Shown here in pieces: positions 47,116-59,387 of a stretch of 64,000 nt of DNA. The notes beneath the pieces were generated by a model. It made no database searches. It had not been told where the DNA came from and worked only from the letters and a program-made list of their open reading frames with translations. Position numbers and translations under genes: made by a program. The first letter of the stretch is position 1; each line of letters begins with the position of its first letter. This DNA is from Burkholderiaceae bacterium. GTDB taxonomy: Bacteria > Pseudomonadota > Gammaproteobacteria > Burkholderiales > Burkholderiaceae_E. Where the stretch lies: positions 47,285-111,284 of the forward strand of contig JAHBZV010000005.1 of NCBI GenBank assembly GCA_019635275.1, in the 5' to 3' direction.

Positions 47116-47240
47116 TGGCAAGAACCACCCACAAGAAGCCCGGCGACAACGCTGGCGACGCCGCGGTGAGCTACGAAGCCCCTCTCTTGGAGATGGACGA
47201 CACGCTGCGCGGCATCCGCAAGCAGTACAACGAACGCTGA
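47115..47240 (+). CDS. Small hypothetical protein, 41 residues
   Basis: An ORF of 42 codons from ATG 47115 (overlapping the fic TAA as TAATG) to TGA 47238-47240. It encodes a basic N-terminus (MARTTHKKPGDN) and an acidic-then-basic C-terminus (EMDDTLRGIRKQYNER). No family is recognised. Perfect coupling to fic and the 13-base gap to the next gene suggest it is translated and may be an adaptor or regulator of one of its neighbours; it could also be a remnant. Confidence 0.5.
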   Translation: MARTTHKKPGDNAGDAAVSYEAPLLEMDDTLRGIRKQYNER

Positions 47241-47253
47241 GCGCACAACCACA

Positions 47254-49692
47254 GTGATCGTCTATCAAGCCACCAAGAGTCAGTTTCTTCAGCACGCGCT
47301 GCGCCAAGACATCGAAGACATCGTCTCGCGCCAGTTTCACAGCGTGACGGGCCACGGGGTCGCACCTGCCGAGATCCAGGCCTGGAAGCACTCGCTGCTG
47401 GAGATGGCCAAGGTGCTGCAGGACGAAGAGATCCCGCCCGACGCCGGCGTGGCCATCGAGTACCAGCTGCCGCAGAGCTCCAGGCGCATCGACTTCGTGA
47501 TCACCGGCGAGGACGCTGCGGCGCGCACGAAGGTGGTGATCGTCGAGCTCAAGCAATGGTCCGAGTCGCGCCGCAGCGAGAAGGATGCAATCGTTTGGGC
47601 ACGCCGTGGCGGCCGTGCAGGCGAGACCGAGGGCCCGCACCCTTCGTATCAAGCCTGGTCGTATGCCGCCTACCTCGAAGACTTCAATAGCGCCGTGCAG
47701 GAAGGCGCGATGGCACTTCAGCCTTGCGCCTACCTGCACAACCACCCGCGCGACGGCGAGATCGACCACCCGCATTACCGCGAGCACATCGAGCGTGCGC
47801 CGCTCTTTCTGGCACCGGAGCGCGCCAGGCTCCAGGCGTTCATCCGTGAGCACGTGCGCCACGGCGACCGCCGCGGTGCGCTGTACACAATCGAGCACGG
47901 ACGCATCCGACCGTCGAAGATGCTGGCTGAAGCAGTGGCGGGGCTGCTGCAAGGCAAACCGGAGTTCGTGCTCATCGACGACCAGAAGGTCGTACACGAG
48001 ACCATCCTGCAGGCCGACGCCAGGGCAACGAAGCGCAAGCAGGTCGTGATCGTTCAAGGTGGGCCCGGGACGGGCAAGTCGGTCGTCGCGATAAACCTGC
48101 TTGGAGCGCTCATTTCGCGCGAACGCAATGCGCGCTACGTGTCCAAGAACGCCGCGCCTCGCGCCGTCTACGAGGCCAGGCTCGCGGGCACATTCACGAA
48201 GACGCGCATCAGCAACCTGTTCAGCGGCTCCGGGGCCTTCGTGAACGACGAGCCCGACACCTACGACACGCTGCTCGTCGACGAGGCCCACCGGCTGAAC
48301 GAGAAGAGCGGCCTGTTCCGCAACCTCGGCGACAACCAGATTCGCGAGCTGATCCGATCTGCACGTTGCACCGTCTTCTTCATCGACGACGACCAGCGCG
48401 TGACGGTCCACGATATCGGCCACACCGAAGAGCTGCGCGCCCGCGCCCGTGAGTTCGACGCCGCGGTGACCGAGCTGGAACTCTCGTCACAATTCCGCTG
48501 CAACGGCGCCGACGGCTACCTGGCTTGGCTCGATGACACGCTGGACATTCGCCCTACCGCGAACACCACGCTCGACCCGGCCGAGTTCGACTTTCGCGTC
48601 TTCGACAGCCCGAGCGAGTTGCACGACCTCATCGCACTGAAGAACGGCGCCAGCAATCGCTCGCGGGTCGTGGCCGGCTACTGCTGGGAGTGGCCGAGCA
48701 AGCGCGACCCGCAGGCCTGGGACATCGAGCTGCCGGCCTTCGGCTACCGGCGCCGATGGAACCTGGACAAGGACGGCAGCCTCTGGATCGTGACGCCGGG
48801 CTCGGTCGAGCAGGTGGGCTGCATTCACACGTGCCAAGGGCTCGAGCTGGATTACGTGGGTGTCATCGTCGGCCCGGATCTCGTCTACCGGGAGGGACGA
48901 ATCGTCACCGACGCGACGAAGCGCGCGCGGTCGGACCAGTCGGTCAAGGGCCTGAAGGGCATGTCGAAAGACGACCCCGACCGCGCCCGGCAACTGGCCG
49001 ACACGATCGTCAAGAACACCTATCGCACACTGATGACGCGTGGCATGAAGGGCTGCTACGTCTACTGCACCGATGCGCCACTCGCTGCGTACCTCCGCGG
49101 CCGCCTGACGGCGACGACCGATAGCGGTGACGCTCGACCGCGGGGCACTGCTGCAGCACCGAACGCCGAGTCACGAGACTCGAACGTGATACCGCTGCGC
49201 CGAGTCTCGATCGCGGAGCGCGCCGCCGGCATGCCCGCAGTGCCGGTGATCGACCTGCGTCTCGCGGCTGGCCCGTTCTCCGACCCGCAGGCGCTCGAAA
49301 CAGGCGCCACCGATTGGGTGGCGCTGCCCGACTGGGTGCGCCCGCAGCCCGGCCTGTTCGTGGCGCAGGTATCGGGTGAGTCCATGAACCGCCGCATCCC
49401 CAACGGCGCGTGGTGCCTGTTCCGCGCCAACCCGACCGGAACGCGCGAGGGCAAGGTGGTGGTGGTGCAGCATCGCAGTATCGCCGACCCCGAGACGGGT
49501 GGTCGTTACACGATCAAGGTCTACTCGAGCGAGAAGGATCCAGCGGAGGATGGAGGCTGGCGGCACCGGCGGATCACGTTGCGGCCTGACTCGGATCGGC
49601 CGGGATTCGAGCCTATCGTCATCGAGGCGGGCGACGGGGACGAGGGGTTTGTCGTTGTGGCCGAGATGTTGACGGTGCTCTCGAAAGGCTAG
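47254..49692 (+). CDS. Nuclease-like / DUF2075 helicase / S24 LexA-like peptidase fusion protein
   Basis: An 812-residue protein starting with GTG. Residues about 60-105 resemble a PD-(D/E)XK nuclease core: D in RRIDFVITG (about 80), then VIVELKQW with E98 and K100. Residues about 260-650 are a DUF2075 superfamily 1-like helicase: Walker A GGPGTGKS (about 269-276), Walker B LLVDEAHRL (about 340-348), a QFRC motif, and HTCQGLELDYVGVIVG near the end. After a linker comes a LexA/S24-type peptidase domain with the serine motif VSGESM (Ser about 710) and the lysine in YTIKVY (about 755), so the catalytic dyad appears intact. Role unknown; defence or stress-triggered DNA/RNA processing is my inference. 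Confidence 0.85.
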   Translation: MIVYQATKSQFLQHALRQDIEDIVSRQFHSVTGHGVAPAEIQAWKHSLLEMAKVLQDEEIPPDAGVAIEYQLPQSSRRIDFVITGEDAAARTKVVIVELKQWSESRRSEKDAIVWARRGGRAGETEGPHPSYQAWSYAAYLEDFNSAVQEGAMALQPCAYLHNHPRDGEIDHPHYREHIERAPLFLAPERARLQAFIREHVRHGDRRGALYTIEHGRIRPSKMLAEAVAGLLQGKPEFVLIDDQKVVHETILQADARATKRKQVVIVQGGPGTGKSVVAINLLGALISRERNARYVSKNAAPRAVYEARLAGTFTKTRISNLFSGSGAFVNDEPDTYDTLLVDEAHRLNEKSGLFRNLGDNQIRELIRSARCTVFFIDDDQRVTVHDIGHTEELRARAREFDAAVTELELSSQFRCNGADGYLAWLDDTLDIRPTANTTLDPAEFDFRVFDSPSELHDLIALKNGASNRSRVVAGYCWEWPSKRDPQAWDIELPAFGYRRRWNLDKDGSLWIVTPGSVEQVGCIHTCQGLELDYVGVIVGPDLVYREGRIVTDATKRARSDQSVKGLKGMSKDDPDRARQLADTIVKNTYRTLMTRGMKGCYVYCTDAPLAAYLRGRLTATTDSGDARPRGTAAAPNAESRDSNVIPLRRVSIAERAAGMPAVPVIDLRLAAGPFSDPQALETGATDWVALPDWVRPQPGLFVAQVSGESMNRRIPNGAWCLFRANPTGTREGKVVVVQHRSIADPETGGRYTIKVYSSEKDPAEDGGWRHRRITLRPDSDRPGFEPIVIEAGDGDEGFVVVAEMLTVLSKG

Positions 49693-49818
49693 CCGGCCCC
49701 GAGCGCTCCGGGCACAGCCGCCGCGCGCTCGCAGCGGCAGGAGCACCGGTACGCCCGGCAGCGGCGGCAATCCGGGGAATGGGCAGCGGCCTGATCGAGC
49801 GACGCGCCCGACTGGCAG

Positions 49819-49836
49819 CTACTTCCCGATACAAAA
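49819..49836. other. Potential SGI1-type attachment site at the 3' end of mnmE
   Basis: The last 18 bases of mnmE, encoding FCIGK-stop, correspond to the attB of SGI1-family integrative elements, which integrate in the 3' end of trmE/mnmE. The accessory island at 44.9-49.7 kb lies directly downstream of this end. I found no second copy of the 18-mer at the far side of the island and no integrase in the window, so actual use is unproven. Confidence 0.35.
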
Positions 49837-51273
49837 CCTGCTGAAGATCACCCCCAGCAGATCATCTGCCGTGAACTCCCCGGTGATCTCGTTCAGCCGC
49901 TCCTGCGCGAGCCGCAGTTCCTCGGCGAACAGGTCCAGTTGCTGCGCTCGCTGCCGCGCGTGCGCCTCGGCCGCCTCGACGTGCGCCTGCGCCGCGCGAA
50001 GCGCGATCAGGTGCCGCTCGCGCGCGATGAAGGTCGACTCGCCGCTCGCCTGCCAGCCCGCCAGCTCGAGCAAGAGCGTCCGCAGCAGGTCGATCCCGGC
50101 CCCCGTCTTCGCCGAGAGCCAGACCGACGACACTGATTGACCACGTTCCGGCCAGATTTCGTCGCCGATCGTCTCGCCCCCGCCCGCGACCCGATCGACC
50201 ACTGTACCGGCACTGTCCGCCCGCTCCACCCGCGCCGCCATCCCCGCCAGGTCGATCTTGTTGTACACCCGCACCATCGGCACCGGCTCGGCGAGCCGAT
50301 GATCGAGCTCCCGCTCGATCGCCTCCGCGCCCGCGGCATCGCGGTCGCGGGCATCCAGCAGGTGCAGCACCACGTCGGCCTGCGCCGCCTCGGCCCAGGT
50401 CCGGGCGATCCCGAGCCGCTCGACCTGATCGGTCGTCTCGCGCAGCCCGGCCGTATCGACGATGTTTAGCGGCACCCCCTCGATCTGGATCGCCTGCGCG
50501 ATCCGGTCGCGGGTCGTGCCCGGTATCTCGGTGACGATCGCCACCTCCGCGCCGGCCAGCGCGTTGAGCAGCGAGCTCTTGCCGACGTTCGGCTCGCCGA
50601 GCAGCACCACGTTCAGCCCGTCGCGAAGCAAGGCGCCGCGACGCGCATTGGCCAGCAAAGCATGCAGATCGTCTCGAATCCGCGCCAACCGGCCGCGCGC
50701 GTCGGACGCCTCCAGGAAGTCGATCTCTTCCTCGGGGAAGTCGAGCGTCGCCTCGACCAGCGTGCGCAGCTCGATCAGCCGCTCGACCAGCCCATGCACC
50801 GCCGCCGAGAATTCGCCCGACAGCGAGCGGGTGGCCGAGCGCGCCGCCTGCTCGGTACTGGCGTCGATCAGGTCGGCGACGGCCTCGGCCTGCGCCAGGT
50901 CGAGCTTGTCGTTCAGGAACGCGCGTTGGGTGAACTCGCCGGGCTCGGCCAGCCGCAGCCCGATCTCGCGGCCGGCTTCCAGCACCCGGCGCAGCAGCAG
51001 CTGCAGCACGACCGGCCCGCCGTGTCCCTGCAACTCGAGGACGTCCTCGCCGGTGTACGAGTGCGGCGCCGGGAAGTGGATCGCGATCCCCTGGTCGATC
51101 GCCCCGCCGTCGGCCGCCAGGAACGGCCCGTAGGTCGCGTGCCGCGGAGCGAGCGCCCGGCCCAGCACCGCCGCAACGATCGGCGACAGGTCGCGTCCGG
51201 AGACCCGGACGACCCCGATGCCGCCCCTGCCCGGCGCCGTCGCGATCGCGGCAATCGGAAGATCGGAGATCAT
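49819..51273 (-). CDS. mnmE: tRNA uridine-5-carboxymethylaminomethyl modification GTPase MnmE
   Basis: A 484-residue GTPase that, with MnmG, modifies the wobble uridine of several tRNAs. The N-terminal folate-binding domain begins [20 protein letters not shown]. The G domain shows [16 protein letters not shown] (G1), DTAGLRE (G3) and NKID (G4). The C-terminus ends in FCIGK, whose cysteine is essential. The G domain has an insert after [14 protein letters not shown] that makes the protein slightly long. The ATG at 51273 ([12 protein letters not shown]) fits family N-termini. It lies downstream of yidC beyond a terminator-like hairpin. Confidence 0.97.
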   Translation of the reverse strand: MISDLPIAAIATAPGRGGIGVVRVSGRDLSPIVAAVLGRALAPRHATYGPFLAADGGAIDQGIAIHFPAPHSYTGEDVLELQGHGGPVVLQLLLRRVLEAGREIGLRLAEPGEFTQRAFLNDKLDLAQAEAVADLIDASTEQAARSATRSLSGEFSAAVHGLVERLIELRTLVEATLDFPEEEIDFLEASDARGRLARIRDDLHALLANARRGALLRDGLNVVLLGEPNVGKSSLLNALAGAEVAIVTEIPGTTRDRIAQAIQIEGVPLNIVDTAGLRETTDQVERLGIARTWAEAAQADVVLHLLDARDRDAAGAEAIERELDHRLAEPVPMVRVYNKIDLAGMAARVERADSAGTVVDRVAGGGETIGDEIWPERGQSVSSVWLSAKTGAGIDLLRTLLLELAGWQASGESTFIARERHLIALRAAQAHVEAAEAHARQRAQQLDLFAEELRLAQERLNEITGEFTADDLLGVIFSRFCIGK

Positions 51274-51301
51274 CGTCGCATCATCGTTGGCCGTGCCGCC
51301 C

Positions 51302-51330
51302 AAAAGCAAGCGGCGCCCGCAGGCGCCGCT
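51302..51330 (-). terminator. Rho-independent terminator after yidC
   Basis: Reading the minus strand after the yidC stop, a perfect nine-base stem (AGCGGCGCC / GGCGCCGCT, 51309-51330) with a four-base loop is followed by TGCTTTTGG, a short T-rich run at 51302-51305. It probably ends most rpmH-rnpA-yidD-yidC transcripts before mnmE. Confidence 0.7.
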
Positions 51331-51356
51331 CCGCAATGACCCGGGCAGGCCCCCGG

Positions 51357-53123
51357 TCAGCCGCGCGCCTTCGCCGCCGCCGCCGCCTGCGTGATCTTGC
51401 GCGTGATCACCCACTGCTGCGCGATCGAGTAGACGTTGTTCACCAGCCAGTACAGCACCAGGCCCGCCGGGAAGAAGAAGAACATCACCGAGAACACCAG
51501 CGGCATGATCATCATCATCTTCGCCTGCACCGGGTCGGGCGGCGTCGGGTTCAGCTTGGTCTGGATGAACATCGTTCCCGCCATCACCAGCGGCAGGATG
51601 TAGTAGGGGTCCGGCGCCGCCAGGTCGGTGATCCACCCGATCCACGGTGCGTCGCGCATCTCCACCGACGCGAGCAGCACCCAGTACAGCGCGATGAACA
51701 CCGGGATCTGCACCACGATCGGCAGGCAGCCGCCGAGCGGGTTGATCTTCTCGGTCTTGTACAGCTCCATCATCGCCTGGTTCATCTTCACGCGATCGTT
51801 GCCGTAGCGCTCGCGGATCGCGGTGAGCCGCGGCGTAACCGCCTTCATCCGCGCCATCGACTTGTAGCTCGCCGCCTGCAGCGGGAAGAAGATGGTCTTC
51901 ACGACGATCGTCAGCAGCACGATCGCCCAGCCCCAGTTGCCCACCAGCCCGTGCAGCTTCTGCAGCAGCCAGTGGATCGGCTGCGCGACCGCGGTGAGCC
52001 AGCCGTAGTCGACGGTCAGGTCCAGGCCCGGCGCGATGCTCTCGAGCATGCGCTGGTCCTGCGGGCCGACCAGCAGCCGCGACTGGACGGTCGTGCTCGC
52101 CTGCGGCGCCAGTTCGGCCAGCGGCTCCTTGATGCCCACCGAGTACAGGTTCGTGTCGACCTTGCGCGTGTAGAACTCGCGATTGACCTTGGGCGCCGGA
52201 ATCCACGCCGAGACGAAGTAGTGCTGGATGATGCCGACCCAGCCGTTGTCCGCGCTCATGGCGTGCTTCGCCTTGTCCTTCTCGATGTCGCCGAAGGCCA
52301 CCTTCTGGAACTTGTCGGCGTCGGTGTACACCACCGGGCCCGTGTAGGTGCTGTAGAACTTCGACTCCCCGGGCGGCGGATTGCCGTCGCGCGTGAGCTG
52401 CATGTAGAGCACCGGCCGCGCCGGCGCGGTGCCGACGTTGGTGATCTCGTCCTTCACGTCGACGACGTACGCGCCGCGCGCCAGCGTGTAGGTGCGCACC
52501 AGCCGCACGCCGCCGCTCTCCGCGGCGAGCGTCAGCTTCACTGCGTCGCCGCCCGCTGCCAGCACGTGGGGCCCCGCATTGCCATCCACCGGCGTCATCG
52601 GCGTGCGGTGGTTCGGGTAGCCGGGCCCGTCGGCGGCGCCGATCAGGCCGCTCTGCGCAACGTACAGCTTGCCGGGCAGGCTCTGCAGCAGCACCAGGTT
52701 GTGCGCCCGGTCGTTGAGGTCACGATGGTGGAGCAGCTCGGCCCGCTGGATCTGGCCGCCGACCGGGTTCACGTCGAGCGCCAGCACGTCGTTGGCCAGG
52801 CGGATCACCTGGCCCGAGGTCGCGGCGGCCGCCTCCGGTGCGCCCGAGGGCGCGGCCGCTTGCGCGGCGGCCGATCCACCGGCCTGCGCGGCGGGCGCGG
52901 CGCCCGGCACCTCGGCCGTGGCGGTGCCCGCCGGCGCGCTGGTGGACGGCGGAATGCTGGCGTCGGTGCGCGGCTTGCCGTTGCCGGATGCCGCCGGGGC
53001 GGTCGCCTGCGGCGTCGCGCCGCCGAACAGCGACGGATGGCCCTGATGGCGCTGCCACGAATCCCACAGGAACAACAGCGACATCGAGAAGACGATCCAG
53101 AGGATCATTCGTTGGGTCTGCAT
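51357..53123 (-). CDS. yidC: Membrane protein insertase YidC
   Basis: A 588-residue inner-membrane insertase that helps Sec-dependent and independent proteins into the membrane. The first membrane span is [17 protein letters not shown]. An Ala/Pro-rich linker leads to the large periplasmic domain ([20 protein letters not shown]). The conserved insertase core has [37 protein letters not shown] and [22 protein letters not shown] basic C-terminus ends the protein. The start overlaps nothing; yidD ends four bases upstream, and together they follow rnpA. Confidence 0.98.
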   Translation of the reverse strand: MQTQRMILWIVFSMSLLFLWDSWQRHQGHPSLFGGATPQATAPAASGNGKPRTDASIPPSTSAPAGTATAEVPGAAPAAQAGGSAAAQAAAPSGAPEAAAATSGQVIRLANDVLALDVNPVGGQIQRAELLHHRDLNDRAHNLVLLQSLPGKLYVAQSGLIGAADGPGYPNHRTPMTPVDGNAGPHVLAAGGDAVKLTLAAESGGVRLVRTYTLARGAYVVDVKDEITNVGTAPARPVLYMQLTRDGNPPPGESKFYSTYTGPVVYTDADKFQKVAFGDIEKDKAKHAMSADNGWVGIIQHYFVSAWIPAPKVNREFYTRKVDTNLYSVGIKEPLAELAPQASTTVQSRLLVGPQDQRMLESIAPGLDLTVDYGWLTAVAQPIHWLLQKLHGLVGNWGWAIVLLTIVVKTIFFPLQAASYKSMARMKAVTPRLTAIRERYGNDRVKMNQAMMELYKTEKINPLGGCLPIVVQIPVFIALYWVLLASVEMRDAPWIGWITDLAAPDPYYILPLVMAGTMFIQTKLNPTPPDPVQAKMMMIMPLVFSVMFFFFPAGLVLYWLVNNVYSIAQQWVITRKITQAAAAAKARG

Positions 53124-53126
53124 GGT

Positions 53127-53405
53127 CTATCGTTCAGTGGGTTCGTTGCCGCGCAGCGCCGCCGGCCACCGGCAACGGCACAGCGCAGGCGGGCGGTCCG
53201 GGACTTCGTCCAGGCCGCCGGGATTGAAGGGATGACAGCGCGCGAAGCGCCTGATCGCGAGCCAGCCGCCGGCCACCCCGCCGTGCCGCTCGATGGCCTG
53301 CAGCGCGTAGTCGGAACACGTGGGCAGGAAACGGCAGCGCGGCGTCGTCATCGGGCTGATCGCCACCCGATAGAATCGAATCAACGCCGCGAGCACCCGC
53401 TTCAC
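53127..53405 (-). CDS. yidD: Membrane protein insertion efficiency factor YidD
   Basis: A 92-residue membrane-associated protein with an amphipathic N-terminus (VLAALIRFYRVAISP) and the family cysteine/arginine motifs RCRFLPTCSDYALQAIERHG and RFARCHPFNPGG. It aids YidC-dependent insertion. The start is GTG at 53405, 15 bases after the rnpA stop. Confidence 0.95.
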   Translation of the reverse strand: MKRVLAALIRFYRVAISPMTTPRCRFLPTCSDYALQAIERHGGVAGGWLAIRRFARCHPFNPGGLDEVPDRPPALCRCRWPAALRGNEPTER

Positions 53406-53420
53406 CCCTGCTTCTCCTGT

Positions 53421-53852
53421 TCAGCGACCGGCCAGGCGCCGGCTCATCGCCCGGAACGCCTCGTCGAGCTCGGCGCGGACGAGCGCCTTGCGGTGCCGTG
53501 CGCCGCGCGCCGGCGGCAGCACCGTCATGCGCAGCAACGCGGCCACGGGCGCCCGCGCGACGTCCGCCGCGCGCCAAGCCTCGCGCGCGACGCGGCGAAC
53601 CGCGTTGCGATCGACTGCCCTGGCCAGCAGACGTTTCGGAATCGCCATGAACAATACGCCGGGTGGACCGTCGAGCACCCGCCAGTGCAGGCTGAAGTGC
53701 TCGCCCCGGACGCCGGGTCGCGTGCGCAGCAGCGCGGCCACGGTGCCGCGCGGCAGGCGCGCGGGCCCCGCGCCCGCCGGGCGCGCCGATTCAGACGGCG
53801 AGACGCTTGCGGCCTTTGGCGCGGCGCGCGCGGATGACGTCACGACCGCCAC
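53421..53852 (-). CDS. rnpA: Ribonuclease P protein component
   Basis: The protein subunit of RNase P, which trims the 5' ends of tRNAs with the M1 RNA. The RNR-type motif is [15 protein letters not shown], and [25 protein letters not shown] is the N-terminal RNA-binding strand region. The only canonical starts ahead of that region are GTGs at 53852 and 53843, both inside rpmH, so the reading frame overlaps rpmH by 53-62 bases and gives an Ala/Ser/Pro-rich 30-residue N-terminal extension. A non-canonical start after the rpmH stop is the alternative. Confidence 0.88.
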   Translation of the reverse strand: MAVVTSSARAAPKAASVSPSESARPAGAGPARLPRGTVAALLRTRPGVRGEHFSLHWRVLDGPPGVLFMAIPKRLLARAVDRNAVRRVAREAWRAADVARAPVAALLRMTVLPPARGARHRKALVRAELDEAFRAMSRRLAGR

Positions 53853-53925
53853 GGGTTTTCATGCGGGCAAGAAAGCCGTGCGTGCGCTTTCGCCGCACGA
53901 CGGAGGGTTGATAGGTGCGTTTCAT
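53791..53925 (-). CDS. rpmH: 50S ribosomal protein L34
   Basis: A 44-residue protein: [18 protein letters not shown]... then [23 protein letters not shown], the unmistakable L34 sequence. GAGGA eight bases before the ATG at 53925 is the ribosome-binding site. It is the first gene of the leftward operon, transcribed from the TTGACA/TGTAAT promoter just upstream. rnpA overlaps its 3' part in another frame. Confidence 0.98.
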   Translation of the reverse strand: MKRTYQPSVVRRKRTHGFLARMKTRGGRDVIRARRAKGRKRLAV

Positions 53926-53961
53926 CGGGAAAGTCCTCGGCCGGGGAGGGAAAAGCCTTTC

Positions 53962-53991
53962 ATTACAACGCATTAGACGCCCGGCTGTCAA
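53962..53991 (-). promoter_or_regulatory. rpmH: Strong sigma-70 promoter of rpmH operon
   Basis: On the minus strand a consensus -35 TTGACA (53986-53991) and a -10 TGTAAT (53962-53967) are 18 bases apart. The start of transcription would be about 30 bases before the rpmH ATG. The site lies in a rare AT-rich pocket and is back to back with the dnaA control region. Confidence 0.8.
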
Positions 53992-53998
53992 TTTCGGG

Positions 53999-54029
53999 TT
54001 GGCGTCGAGGCCCCATGAAGGGGTAAAAT
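53999..54029 (+). promoter_or_regulatory. dnaA: Possible dnaA promoter
   Basis: TTGGCG (53999-54004) and TAAAAT (54024-54029) are 19 bases apart and face dnaA. The -10 element overlaps the upstream ATG at 54028. If this promoter is used, the transcript starts near 54036 and the ATG at 54094 must be the true dnaA start. The spacing is longer than ideal. Confidence 0.45.
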
Positions 54030-54093
54030 GGGCGGTTTCGTGCCCCGCCCAAACCCCGTTCGCCCGCCACGCTTGCCCGAATCGATCGACACC

Positions 54094-55527
54094 ATGTTGG
54101 ACCGCTGGCTCGCCTGCGTGGCTCGGCTCGAAAGCGAGATCCCTGCCCAACAGTTCAAGCCCTGGATCAAGCCGCTGGTCTTCCTCGGCTATGACGAGGG
54201 CGAGCATCTGCTGCGGCTGGGCGTCCCGAACCACTTCAAGCTGAACTGGGTGAAGTCGCAGTTCGAGTCGCGCATCGAGACGATCGCGCGCGAGACCATC
54301 GAGCCCGAGCTGCGCGTGAGCTTCGAGATTCACCGCGCGGCCGCTGCCGCGAACGACACGCCGCAGCCCGACGCGACGCGCGGCGCGTCCCCCGAGGCCC
54401 GCGCCGGCCTCGACGCTGCGGCGCTCGATGGAATCGACATCGACGCGTTCGACGCCGTCGAGCCGGCCGTCCCCGCGACGCCGCCCGCGCACGCCGCCCC
54501 CGACGCGCAGACGCGGCTGCGCCCCGAGCTCACCTTCGACACCTTCGTGCACGGCAAGGCCAACCAGATCGCCTGGTCGGCGGCGCTGCAGGTGGTCGAG
54601 CGGCCCGGCACCGCCTACAACCCGCTCTTCCTGTACGGCGGGGTGGGGCTGGGCAAGACCCACCTGCTGCACGCGGTGGGCAACGCCATCCTCGAGCGCA
54701 AGCCCGATGCGCGCGTGCGCTACATCCACGCGCAGGACTACTTCGACGAGATGGTGCGCGGCATCCAGCGCAAGTCGCTGCACGAGTTCAAGAAGAAATA
54801 CCAGTCGCTCGACCTGCTGCTGATCGACGACATCCAGTTCCTCGGCGGCAAGGAACGCACGCAGGAAGAGTTCTTCTACACCTTCGAGGCGCTGCTCACC
54901 GCGCGCAAGCAGCTGATCATCACCAGCGACACCTATCCGAAGGAGCTGTCGGCCTTCGAAGACCGGCTGGTGTCGCGCTTCGGCTCGGGCCTCATCGTCG
55001 AGATCGAGCCGCCCGAGCTCGAGATGCGCGTCGCGATCCTGCTGAAGAAGGCCGAGCAGTCCGGCGAGAAGCTGCCCGAAGAGGTCGCGTTCTTCGTCGC
55101 AAAGAACCTGCGCTCGAACGTTCGCGAGCTCGAGGGCGCGCTGCTGCGCGTCATCGCGTTCGCGCGCTTCCGCAACAAGGCCGTCACCGCCGACCTCGCC
55201 AAGGAAGCGCTGAAAGACCTGCTCGAGCTGAACCGGCCGCCGATCTCGATCGAGTCGATCCAGAAGACGGTGGCCGACTTCTTCAAGATCAAGGTCGCCG
55301 ACATGTACAGCAAGCGCCGGCCCGCGCACATCGCCCGCGCGCGCCAGGTCGCCATGTACTTCGCCAAGGAGCTCACGCAGAAGAGCTTCCCCGAGATCGG
55401 CGAAGCCTTCGGCGGCCGCGACCACACCACGGTCATGCACGCGGTCAAGCGCATCGCCGAACTGCGCCAGCACGACCAGGAATGGAACCGCCAGTTGCAC
55501 GTGCTCGACCAGACGCTGCGCGGATGA
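54094..55527 (+). CDS. dnaA: Chromosomal replication initiator protein DnaA
   Basis: A 477-residue AAA+ initiator that binds DnaA boxes and opens oriC. Domain I starts [20 protein letters not shown] variable Ala/Asp-rich linker (about 90-150) precedes the ATPase domain with [13 protein letters not shown] (Walker A) and [14 protein letters not shown] (Walker B). Domain IV carries the DnaA signature near [15 protein letters not shown]. The ATG at 54094 matches family N-termini; an in-frame ATG at 54028 with a GGGG site would add 22 Pro-rich residues and overlaps a putative -10 box. It is followed by the origin-like spacer and dnaN. Confidence 0.98.
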   Translation: MLDRWLACVARLESEIPAQQFKPWIKPLVFLGYDEGEHLLRLGVPNHFKLNWVKSQFESRIETIARETIEPELRVSFEIHRAAAAANDTPQPDATRGASPEARAGLDAAALDGIDIDAFDAVEPAVPATPPAHAAPDAQTRLRPELTFDTFVHGKANQIAWSAALQVVERPGTAYNPLFLYGGVGLGKTHLLHAVGNAILERKPDARVRYIHAQDYFDEMVRGIQRKSLHEFKKKYQSLDLLLIDDIQFLGGKERTQEEFFYTFEALLTARKQLIITSDTYPKELSAFEDRLVSRFGSGLIVEIEPPELEMRVAILLKKAEQSGEKLPEEVAFFVAKNLRSNVRELEGALLRVIAFARFRNKAVTADLAKEALKDLLELNRPPISIESIQKTVADFFKIKVADMYSKRRPAHIARARQVAMYFAKELTQKSFPEIGEAFGGRDHTTVMHAVKRIAELRQHDQEWNRQLHVLDQTLRG

Positions 55528-59372
<3,845 letters not shown>

Positions 59373-59387
59373 CGGGCCGCGGCAGGC

